A program made the position numbers and the translations under genes. A stretch of 64,000 nucleotides of DNA from GCA-2401735 sp051252095 (GTDB lineage: Bacteria > Pseudomonadota > Gammaproteobacteria > Burkholderiales > Methylophilaceae). The stretch lies in the NCBI GenBank assembly GCA_051252095.1, contig JBPOFK010000003.1, positions 62,001-126,000 of the forward strand, written 5' to 3'. The notes beneath the pieces were generated by a model. The model did no database searches and was not told the origin of the DNA. It saw only the letters and a list, made by a program, of their open reading frames with translations. Within the stretch, counting starts at the first letter, position 1. Each line of letters opens with the position of its first letter. Positions 43,931 to 51,620 of the stretch are shown here, one piece after another.

Positions 43931-46522
43931 ATGGCTAGAAAAATTCCATTTTTACCTGCGCTAGCAATCACAGTTCTTGCTTATTTTTTGGCGGGTAAGC
44001 TCGGTCTAATGTTGCCCTATATTGGCTCGCATGTGACGCTGATCTGGTTGCCAACTGGCATTGCAGTCTATGCCCTTCTTAAAGGTGGACTTAAATTTTG
44101 CATAGCAATCTTTGTAGGGGCATTCTTAGTAAACCTATCTATTGGTACGTCCGTCTTACTATCCCTATCGATTGCAATTGGCAATACATTGGGCCCGATT
44201 ATTACGTTTAAGCTACTTTCTAAGCTTAAATTAAGTCTCGATTTATCGCGCATGAAAGACGTGTTTTTAGTCGCTGGTGCTTCTGCATTAGGAATGACAC
44301 TTTCAGCATCAAACGGTGTTGCTAATTTGTTTTATGCTGAAATCATTAAACATGATAGTTTGATTTCTTCATGGCTAATTTGGTGGGCAGGGGATACGGT
44401 GGGTGTGCTCATGGCATTGCCATTATTGCTTGCATTTTCGAAAAAAGCGTTTCAACAGTTATGGCAAGCTAAGGTAATATTTTTTGGCTGGTGCTTATTT
44501 GTATTGGTAATAGAGTTGATCGTTTTTGAGATGCAGATCAGTGCCGCTGGACAAATATCAATACTAGCAATCACCCTCTTACCAATAGTTGTTCTCATTT
44601 CTATGCGTTTTGGACTTTTTGCCTCATCTACATTAGTAATTAGCCTCTCAGTGATTTGTGTATTGAGTACTATAAATGGCAAAGGCCCTTTTTATCATCC
44701 TGATATTCATCAAGGTATTATTTCATTGTGGGTTTTTATCGGTGTGTTGATGCTGATAGCATTGATTGTTCATATTATGCAATCTGAAAGGATTGCATTT
44801 GAAGAGGCACTCATTGCCAGTGAAACGAAACTTAGAGCAGTGATTGATGGCGCGCTAGATGCAATTGTGTCAATTAACGCAGCAGGAGAAATTGTAGAAT
44901 TTAACCCAGCAGCAGAAAGAATATTTGCGTACCAGCGTGATGAGGTGATAGGCAAGTCTTTATCAGAAGTGATGATTCCACCATCATCACGAGAGGCGCA
45001 TCGCAAAGGGCATCAACAATTCATTGCCACTGGCCAAAATAGACTATTTAATCAACGTATAGAGTTAGTTGCAATGCGATCTGATGGCACAGAGTTTCCA
45101 GTTGAGCTCACTCTGACATCGGTAGAGAGTGAAGATGCACCTTTAGTTACGGGTTTTATACGAGATATTACTGTACAAAAAAATGCAGAGGACGAAATAA
45201 ATAAGCTGGCCTTTTATGAGCCGCTTACTGGACTGCCAAACAGAAGGTTGTTTTTGGACAGGCTTAATCAAGCATTTGCACACAGTGCTAGAGAAAAAAA
45301 CTGTGGCGCGATTTTGTTCATTGATTTGGATAACTTTAAGGCTTTGAATGACACTCGTGGACATGCTGTGGGTGATAAGCTTCTCATTCAAGTGTCAGAA
45401 AGAATTAAGGCGCAGTTAAGAGAATATGATACTGTTTCCCGTTTAGGTGGTGATGAATTTGTAATACTACTTCAGAATCTTAATAACAAACCAGATATTG
45501 CCCTGCTATTTGCGCGTGAAATAGCAGAAATGCTACTTCATACTATACGTTTACCATATATTTTGAATGATGTGGAGCATCATACTTCATCAAGTATTGG
45601 TGTTTGTATGTTTTCTGGGTTTGAAATCACGCAAGATGAGTTATTAAAGCGTGCAGATGCTGCTATGTATCAAGCAAAATCGAATGGACGTAACACATTG
45701 TGCTTTTACGACCCTGATATGCAAAGTGTTTTTGAAAGCAAGGCACACATACAAAATGAGTTAAGAAGTGCTTTGGATCTTAACCAGCTGAGTTTACATT
45801 ACCAGTTTCAGGTTGATATAAATAAAGCGGTCACTGGTGTTGAAGCGCTTTTACGTTGGAATAAACCAGGTGTAGGGATGGTTCCGCCAGATGAATTTAT
45901 ACCAATAGCTGAGGAGACAGGTTTAATACTTCCATTTGGATTGTGGATTATTGAAACAGCTTGTCGACAATTGAAATTATGGGAACAAACCGAGTACGGT
46001 AAAAATATAAGATTGGCGGTTAATGTCAGCGCCAAGCAGTTCAGGCAGCTTAGCTTTGTTAAAGATTTGAAAAATATTTTAGAAAAAACGGGCGCTGATG
46101 CAAACCTATTGAAAATTGAATTAACAGAATCCGTGGTAGTTGGTGATTTGATGGATGCCGCACTTAAAATGCAAGAGCTTCGCGCTTTAGGCGTTCATTT
46201 CTCTTTAGATGATTTCGGCACTGGATACTCTTCACTCATTTATCTAAAAAAATTACCTTTGACTCAGATTAAAATAGACCAATCTTTTGTACGAGACATA
46301 GCCGTTGATACAAGTGATGCTGAAATTGTTAAAGCAATTGTATTGATGGCACAAGCATTAGGTTTTAATGTGATTGCTGAAGGAGTTGAAACGGAAGAGC
46401 AGTTTGATTTGCTTTGTCAGTATGGGTGTATGGAGTTTCAAGGGTTTTTATTCAGTCGACCAGTTGAGATAGATGCACTGAATGCGTTATTGAAACAAAA
46501 AATAAATGTATCTCCTGTATAG
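43931..46522 (+). CDS. MASE1-PAS-GGDEF-EAL cyclic-di-GMP signalling protein
   Basis: Membrane-bound regulator of 863 residues. Residues 1 to about 290 form a multi-span MASE1-type sensor (LPALAITVLAYFLAGKLGL, WLPTGIAVYALL). A PAS domain starts near residue 299 (LRAVIDGALDAIVSINAAGEI). The cyclase domain has an intact GGDEF at about residue 506 with an upstream RxxD inhibitory site (REYDTVSRL). The phosphodiesterase domain from about 635 keeps EALLRW, NVSAKQF, ELTES, DDFGTGYSS, KIDQSF and EGVET, so both activities are possible. It begins two bases after trpE with no visible Shine-Dalgarno sequence, suggesting translational coupling to trpE. Confidence 0.93.
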   Translation: MARKIPFLPALAITVLAYFLAGKLGLMLPYIGSHVTLIWLPTGIAVYALLKGGLKFCIAIFVGAFLVNLSIGTSVLLSLSIAIGNTLGPIITFKLLSKLKLSLDLSRMKDVFLVAGASALGMTLSASNGVANLFYAEIIKHDSLISSWLIWWAGDTVGVLMALPLLLAFSKKAFQQLWQAKVIFFGWCLFVLVIELIVFEMQISAAGQISILAITLLPIVVLISMRFGLFASSTLVISLSVICVLSTINGKGPFYHPDIHQGIISLWVFIGVLMLIALIVHIMQSERIAFEEALIASETKLRAVIDGALDAIVSINAAGEIVEFNPAAERIFAYQRDEVIGKSLSEVMIPPSSREAHRKGHQQFIATGQNRLFNQRIELVAMRSDGTEFPVELTLTSVESEDAPLVTGFIRDITVQKNAEDEINKLAFYEPLTGLPNRRLFLDRLNQAFAHSAREKNCGAILFIDLDNFKALNDTRGHAVGDKLLIQVSERIKAQLREYDTVSRLGGDEFVILLQNLNNKPDIALLFAREIAEMLLHTIRLPYILNDVEHHTSSSIGVCMFSGFEITQDELLKRADAAMYQAKSNGRNTLCFYDPDMQSVFESKAHIQNELRSALDLNQLSLHYQFQVDINKAVTGVEALLRWNKPGVGMVPPDEFIPIAEETGLILPFGLWIIETACRQLKLWEQTEYGKNIRLAVNVSAKQFRQLSFVKDLKNILEKTGADANLLKIELTESVVVGDLMDAALKMQELRALGVHFSLDDFGTGYSSLIYLKKLPLTQIKIDQSFVRDIAVDTSDAEIVKAIVLMAQALGFNVIAEGVETEEQFDLLCQYGCMEFQGFLFSRPVEIDALNALLKQKINVSPV

Positions 46523-46566
46523 AGCCTTAGGTTTAGGTTCTAGAAGTAGATTAAGGAATAATAAAC

Positions 46567-47136
46567 ATGTTATTAATGATTGATAATTATGATTCTTTTA
46601 CCTATAACCTCGTTCAATATTTTGGCGAGTTAGGCCAAGACGTACAAGTATTTCGAAATGATGAGATTGACTTAGAGAAGGTGGCAGAGCTCAAGCCAAA
46701 ACACATTGTTATTTCACCTGGGCCATGTACACCTAACGAGGCTGGGATATCAGTGCCATTAATTCGTGAATTTGCTGGTAAAATTCCACTGCTGGGTGTT
46801 TGCTTAGGCCATCAAAGTATCGGTCAAGCCTATGGCGGTAAAATTGTTAAAGCGAAGACGCTGATGCATGGGAAAACGTCCTTGATAAACCATAACAATG
46901 AGGGCGTATTTAAAGGTTTGCCTAATCCCTACACGGCAACACGTTATCACTCATTAGTCATTGAAAGAGAAAGTATGCCTGATTGCTTAGAGATAACAGC
47001 ATGGACAGATGATAATGAAATTATGGGTATCAGGCATAAAACATTGCCTGTGGAGGGTGTGCAATTTCATCCGGAGTCTGTATTAACTGAGCATGGCCAT
47101 AAATTACTTGAGAACTTTATTAAAGCTTATCCATAA
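46567..47136 (+). CDS. trpG: Anthranilate synthase component II (glutamine amidotransferase)
   Basis: Class I glutamine amidotransferase supplying ammonia to TrpE, and possibly to PabB. Catalytic Cys in LLGVCLGHQSIGQ and His/Glu in VQFHPESV, with the starting MLLMIDNYDSFTYNLVQYF. The length is 189 residues. It is separated from trpE by the c-di-GMP gene and overlaps trpD by one base (TAATG). Confidence 0.97.
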   Translation: MLLMIDNYDSFTYNLVQYFGELGQDVQVFRNDEIDLEKVAELKPKHIVISPGPCTPNEAGISVPLIREFAGKIPLLGVCLGHQSIGQAYGGKIVKAKTLMHGKTSLINHNNEGVFKGLPNPYTATRYHSLVIERESMPDCLEITAWTDDNEIMGIRHKTLPVEGVQFHPESVLTEHGHKLLENFIKAYP

Positions 47137-48140
47137 TGTTTAAAGATAGACTGAATCAATTATTAAATAGGCAGGACTTATCGCATGACCAAATGATGTC
47201 AGTGATGCAACAAGTCATGACTGGAGAATTAAGTGCTGCACAAATTGCGGCGCTACTTATCGCACTTCGATTAAAAGGCGAAACGGTAGAGGAAATAGCA
47301 GCAGCAGCTACAGTCATGCGTCAGTTGTCTACAAAGGTTCAGATAAAAGATACTTCGCATCTTGTAGATACTTGTGGAACAGGTGGTGATGGTATTCAAA
47401 CATTCAATGTTTCAACAGTGTCCGCATTGGTTGCAGCCGCAGCAGGTGCAAAAGTTGCAAAACATGGTGGTCGTTCAGTTTCATCGACCTGTGGCAGCGC
47501 AGATGTTTTGGAGGTCTTGGGTGTTGATGTCAACAAAACGCCAGCAGAAGTCGCTAGTAGTGTTGATGAAATAGGGATTGGTTTTATGTTTGCGCCGAAC
47601 CATCATAGTGCTATGAAGTATGCAGCACCAGTTAGGAGGGAGTTAGGCGTAAGGACTATTTTCAATTTGCTGGGACCTCTCACAAACCCCGCTTCTGCGC
47701 TGCGTCAAGTGATGGGCGTCTTTGACAAAACATTGACTACCAGGCTTGCGCATGTGTTGCAAAAGTTGGGTAGTGAACATGTACTAGTCGTTCATGGAGC
47801 AGATGGCATGGATGAGATTTCATTCACAGGCGACACTTACGTTGCTGAGCTCAAAGATGGTAAGGTAACTGAATATGTCGTTAACCCTAAGCAATTTGGC
47901 TTAGGGATTCATGCGTTACAGGAGATTCAGATTCAGAATGCAGAACAATCAAAAGTCATGGTGATGCGTGTATTAAATGGGGAAAGTGGCGCACCAAGAG
48001 AAATTGTCTTATTAAATGCCGGTGCTGCAATTTACGTGGCTGGTATTGCGCCTACACTTAGCGAGGGTATTAAAAAAGCAATCGAAATGATTGATAGTAA
48101 AGCTGCTCTGGCTAAGCTTGAGGCATTGCAGGCACGCTAG
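47136..48140 (+). CDS. trpD: Anthranilate phosphoribosyltransferase
   Basis: Transfers a phosphoribosyl group to anthranilate. The PRPP-binding motif VDTCGTGGDGIQTFNVST is intact, as are KHGGRSVSSTCGSADVLE and RELGVRTIFNLLGPLTNP. The length of 334 residues is usual. Directly downstream, eight bases on, is a small lipoprotein gene not normally found in trp operons of model bacteria. Confidence 0.97.
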   Translation: MFKDRLNQLLNRQDLSHDQMMSVMQQVMTGELSAAQIAALLIALRLKGETVEEIAAAATVMRQLSTKVQIKDTSHLVDTCGTGGDGIQTFNVSTVSALVAAAAGAKVAKHGGRSVSSTCGSADVLEVLGVDVNKTPAEVASSVDEIGIGFMFAPNHHSAMKYAAPVRRELGVRTIFNLLGPLTNPASALRQVMGVFDKTLTTRLAHVLQKLGSEHVLVVHGADGMDEISFTGDTYVAELKDGKVTEYVVNPKQFGLGIHALQEIQIQNAEQSKVMVMRVLNGESGAPREIVLLNAGAAIYVAGIAPTLSEGIKKAIEMIDSKAALAKLEALQAR

Positions 48141-48148
48141 AGGTGACA

Positions 48149-48598
48149 ATGATACGCTGCGTTATCTTATTCTATATTTTACTGCTCGCCGCTTGCTCGC
48201 CAGCTGAAACTTCAACTGAATATTTAGTGTCACAAGATGTGATTGAGCATAGTAACGCGACACAACAATATCCTTCACCAGAAGCATTGTTTGCGCAAAA
48301 AGCTGATGATGAAATGGTGGAAGGCAATGGTATAGTCATTAAATTATTACCAGATGACAACAAAGGCTCACGACATCAAAAGTTCTTAATTGAGTTGAAT
48401 AGCGGACAAACGCTGCTATTTGCACATAATATTGATCTCGCACCACGCATCAACGCGTTGCAAGCAGGCGATAAAGTTGCTTTTAGAGGTGAGTATAGTT
48501 ATAACCCGAAAGGTGGTCTAGTACATTGGACGCACCATGATCCACAAGGCCAACATACTCCCGGTTGGATTATCCACAACGGAAAAACATATCAATAA
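48149..48598 (+). CDS. DUF3465 lipoprotein inside the trp operon
   Basis: A predicted lipoprotein of about 149 residues with signal CVILFYILLLAACS (lipobox LAAC). The C-terminal domain matches DUF3465: GNGIVIKLLPDDNKGSRHQKFLIEL, LFAHNIDLAPRI, and GGLVHWTHHDPQGQHTPGWI, rich in histidines. The ATG at 48149 is chosen over an upstream GTG at 48143 because AGAGG lies five bases before it. Function is unknown. Its place between trpD and trpC may be incidental co-transcription. Confidence 0.82.
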   Translation: MIRCVILFYILLLAACSPAETSTEYLVSQDVIEHSNATQQYPSPEALFAQKADDEMVEGNGIVIKLLPDDNKGSRHQKFLIELNSGQTLLFAHNIDLAPRINALQAGDKVAFRGEYSYNPKGGLVHWTHHDPQGQHTPGWIIHNGKTYQ

Positions 48599-48636
48599 AC
48601 TTATTGAGATATTTTTGAAAGCAGCATTAAAACAAC

Positions 48637-49425
48637 ATGTCAGATATATTAAACAAAATATTAGCTACCAAGCGGGAAGAAATTGCAAAAGCAAGTGCAA
48701 TTAAATCGTTAAAAAGCATTCATGAAGAGGCTTTGGCGCAGCCTGAGCCAAGAGATTTTGTTGGCAATTTAGCCAAAAAAGATGAAGCCGACTTACCCGC
48801 TGTGATTGCTGAAATTAAAAAAGCCAGTCCATCAAAAGGGGTTATACGAGAAGATTTTAATCCTGCTGAAATAGCAAAAAGTTACGAAAAAGCGGGTGCT
48901 GCCTGCTTATCTGTATTGACAGATGAACAATATTTTCAAGGTTCAACTGATTACCTTAAACAAGCACGTGCAGCATGCAGTCTTCCTGTACTTCGTAAGG
49001 ATTTTATGATAGACCCATATCAAGTGGTCGAGGCCAGAGCAATGGGTGCTGATTGTATTTTGCTTATTGTCGCAGCACTGGAATTAAAACAAATGCAGTT
49101 GCTAGAAGAGGTGTCGCATGAGCTTGGTATGGCTGTTTTGGTGGAAGTACATGATGGCAAAGAACTGAAGCTGGCGTTACAATTAGAAACGCCGCTAGTC
49201 GGAATCAATAACCGCAATTTACGTACCTTCGATGTATCCTTGCAAACAACATTAGATTTATTAGAAAAATTACCAGAAGATCGTTTTGTGATTACAGAGT
49301 CAGGCATCTTCACAGCGGAGGATGTTGCGCTAATGCGTAGTAATAACGTCAATGGGTTTTTGGTAGGAGAGGCATTTATGCGTCAGCCAGACCCCGGCGT
49401 TGAGTATAAAAAGGTATTTGGCTAA
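48637..49425 (+). CDS. trpC: Indole-3-glycerol phosphate synthase
   Basis: TIM-barrel enzyme closing the indole ring. Motifs: VIAEIKKASPSKGVIREDF (catalytic Lys), CLSVLTDEQYFQGS, LRKDFMIDPYQV, GINNRNLRTF and ITESGIFTAEDV. The length is 262 residues. It is the last trp gene here; trpF, trpB and trpA are not in the window. Confidence 0.97.
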   Translation: MSDILNKILATKREEIAKASAIKSLKSIHEEALAQPEPRDFVGNLAKKDEADLPAVIAEIKKASPSKGVIREDFNPAEIAKSYEKAGAACLSVLTDEQYFQGSTDYLKQARAACSLPVLRKDFMIDPYQVVEARAMGADCILLIVAALELKQMQLLEEVSHELGMAVLVEVHDGKELKLALQLETPLVGINNRNLRTFDVSLQTTLDLLEKLPEDRFVITESGIFTAEDVALMRSNNVNGFLVGEAFMRQPDPGVEYKKVFG

Positions 49426-49518
49426 CCTCAGTCAGGCTAAATACAGCAGCAAAAATTAAATGGTGAGTTTTACAAACAAATATTTTAGTGTAAGCACTTG
49501 AAGAAAGTAAGGATTTTT

Positions 49519-50514
49519 ATGGCTAATCAATTGCTAGCAACGCGTCCGCGCCGTATGCGTAAGGATGAATTTTCTCGTAGACTCATGCGGGAAAATGTGC
49601 TGACCACGAATGATTTAATTTATCCAGTGTTTGTGCTCGAAGGTGAAAATCGTACAGAGGCGGTGCCATCTATGCCCGGTGTGCAAAGACAAAGTATCGA
49701 TGTTTTGCTTAAAACAGCGGAGGAATGTGTAGCACTAGGAATTCCAGCAATTGCAATCTTTCCTGTTGTACCTCAAGAGGGTAAAAGTCTGACGGCCAAA
49801 GAAGCTTTCAATAACAATGGTTTGGTGCCGCGAACAGTTATAGCCTTGAAAGAAGCATTCCCAAACTTAGGGGTGATTACTGATGTCGCATTAGACCCAT
49901 ATACTACACATGGACAAGACGGTCTCATTGATGATGATGGTTATGTCCTCAATGATGAGACAGTTGATGTATTAGTCAAGCAAGCACTTTGTCATGCAAA
50001 GGCTGGTGCAGATGTTGTCGCCCCATCGGATATGATGGATGGTCGCATTGGTGCAATTCGAGATGCATTGGAAAAAGAGGGGTATATTTATACACGTATT
50101 TTGGCTTATTCCGCCAAGTATGCCTCTGCTTTTTATGGACCGTTTCGGGATGCCGTTGGCTCATCGGCCAGTTTAGGTAAAAGTAATAAATATAACTATC
50201 AAATGGATCCTGCAAATGCAGATGAAGCCATTAAAGAGGTCTTGTTAGACTTGCAGGAAGGTGCTGATATGGTGATGGTGAAGCCTGGCATGCCATACCT
50301 AGATATCGTTCGACGGGTTAAGCAAGAGTTCGGTGTCCCCACTTATGCGTACCAAGTCAGTGGTGAATATGCGATGTTAAAAGCGGCGTCACAAAATGGC
50401 TGGCTGGATGAGCAAGCTTGTGTGATGGAGAGTTTATTAGGGTTTAAACGTGCTGGTGCAGATGGTGTATTGACTTACTTTGCAATGGATGTGGCTCGGT
50501 GGTTGAAAGGCTGA
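49519..50514 (+). CDS. hemB: Delta-aminolevulinic acid dehydratase (porphobilinogen synthase)
   Basis: Condenses two 5-aminolevulinate molecules to porphobilinogen. The metal region reads DVALDPYTTHGQDGLI, lacking the triple cysteines of zinc enzymes and so indicating a magnesium-type HemB. Schiff-base lysines lie in AYSAKYASAFYGPFRDA and MVMVKPGMPYLDI. A TTG at 49498 could extend the frame, but ATG 49519 has TAAGGA six bases upstream and gives the normal 331 residues. It converges with the BLUF gene five bases away. Confidence 0.95.
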   Translation: MANQLLATRPRRMRKDEFSRRLMRENVLTTNDLIYPVFVLEGENRTEAVPSMPGVQRQSIDVLLKTAEECVALGIPAIAIFPVVPQEGKSLTAKEAFNNNGLVPRTVIALKEAFPNLGVITDVALDPYTTHGQDGLIDDDGYVLNDETVDVLVKQALCHAKAGADVVAPSDMMDGRIGAIRDALEKEGYIYTRILAYSAKYASAFYGPFRDAVGSSASLGKSNKYNYQMDPANADEAIKEVLLDLQEGADMVMVKPGMPYLDIVRRVKQEFGVPTYAYQVSGEYAMLKAASQNGWLDEQACVMESLLGFKRAGADGVLTYFAMDVARWLKG

Positions 50515-50519
50515 TTTAT

Positions 50520-50954
50520 TTAGGATTCAGTATCTTGTTTAAATGAGTCCCAATAGTCTAACAACAGTGCTAGTCCATCAGACTCTGCGTTATGTTTTCT
50601 CAAATTTTGAATCGATTTAACCCAGTTTGCATCTGCAATAGCTTGCATGGTTGTTTTTGTCGTTTTGCAAAAACCCATGTCCCAATCTTTAAAGTATTTT
50701 TTCTGACTCGGCTCATTGGCAAGCTCAAATATTGCATGATGTTGGCTTGCTGATTTGATACGTTGATAAGCCTCACTCACTGCCGATTTGGGTCCTTCAA
50801 TAAACTGCAAGAAGTTGCTTTCGTCATAGAGCAGCACACCTGTGATATTAGACTTTTTATTAAAAGCTTTAGCAGATGCTAAGATAGAATCGATTTCATT
50901 TGCGCTTAAGTGATCTGCGGCTGTGCTTTGGTAAATGAAGTAATGAAAATCCAA
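50520..50954 (-). CDS. Short BLUF-domain blue-light photoreceptor
   Basis: A 144-residue protein consisting of a BLUF (FAD-binding) domain and a short C-terminal helical cap. The photochemical residues fall at the same positions as in cyanobacterial PixD/Slr1694: Tyr8, Asn32, Gln50 (FLQFIEG), Trp91 and Met93 (WDMGF). ITGVLLYDESNFLQFIEGP is the diagnostic stretch. No output enzyme is fused, so it probably signals by protein contact. It shares orientation with the hypothetical gene and mrcA upstream, 31 bases after the former. Confidence 0.9.
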   Translation of the reverse strand: MDFHYFIYQSTAADHLSANEIDSILASAKAFNKKSNITGVLLYDESNFLQFIEGPKSAVSEAYQRIKSASQHHAIFELANEPSQKKYFKDWDMGFCKTTKTTMQAIADANWVKSIQNLRKHNAESDGLALLLDYWDSFKQDTES

Positions 50955-50985
50955 AGTCGCTCCTTTTCTAAATAATTTCTAGACG

Positions 50986-51603
50986 CTAAATTAACCGTTG
51001 TAAATCACTTATATTAGCCTTAGATGCGTTAGTGCCGTCACTAGGTCTCTTAGTAGCGATGCGCATATCATCAAAGTCGAAAACACTCAGTTTTTGCAAC
51101 CCATATTCTGTTTCTAGTGTAAAAACAGGTACAGTTTTGCGCACTTTGTCTTTTTTATCTTTGCTGGGTCTGTCTGATATACGATAAGCCTTTTCGCTAC
51201 TCTCAAACGGTATTTGCTGGCTGAGTAAGAAAATTTCAACATCTTTTGCACTATCGGCAAAAAGGTAAATATCCGTTAGTGCGTTTTTACCTGCACTGCC
51301 ATCCAAGACACTGCCCGTCAGAAAAGGGTTAAACCGCTCAAAAATTTGCATGGTAGCTAACGCTGCTTTACGTAACCTCTGTAATTCATGGGGTTGGTCG
51401 TCAGTATTGAATAGCTGATGATAGAGTCTAACCTCTTCTTCAATTTCAGCATTGCTGGGTAAGACACTTTTTTCGAGTATCCCTAATTGACGACCTGCTT
51501 TTTTCTTAGCATATGCATAGTCATGAATGCCATCTTCTACCATCATTCTGGCAGCTTTTTGTGCAATGACCTGTCTTAAGTGGTCTAAGCTTTCGCGTAC
51601 CAT
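50986..51603 (-). CDS. Conserved hypothetical protein, possible nucleotidyltransferase fold
   Basis: A 205-residue cytosolic protein. It resembles a betaproteobacterial family sometimes labelled UDP-N-acetylmuramate-alanine ligase, but it has no Mur ligase motifs and that label looks wrong. Visible: an N-terminal helical region (KAARMMVEDGIHDYAYAKKKAGRQLGI), then FLTGSVLDGSAGKNALTDIYLFAD, which resembles the GS...D-x-D core of nucleotidyltransferases, and a final TEYGLQKLSVFDFDDM. It sits 17 bases after mrcA on the same strand, a frequent neighbour in related genomes as far as I recall. No function is proposed. Confidence 0.75.
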   Translation of the reverse strand: MVRESLDHLRQVIAQKAARMMVEDGIHDYAYAKKKAGRQLGILEKSVLPSNAEIEEEVRLYHQLFNTDDQPHELQRLRKAALATMQIFERFNPFLTGSVLDGSAGKNALTDIYLFADSAKDVEIFLLSQQIPFESSEKAYRISDRPSKDKKDKVRKTVPVFTLETEYGLQKLSVFDFDDMRIATKRPSDGTNASKANISDLQRLI

Positions 51604-51620
51604 TTTGCTATGAAATTGAC

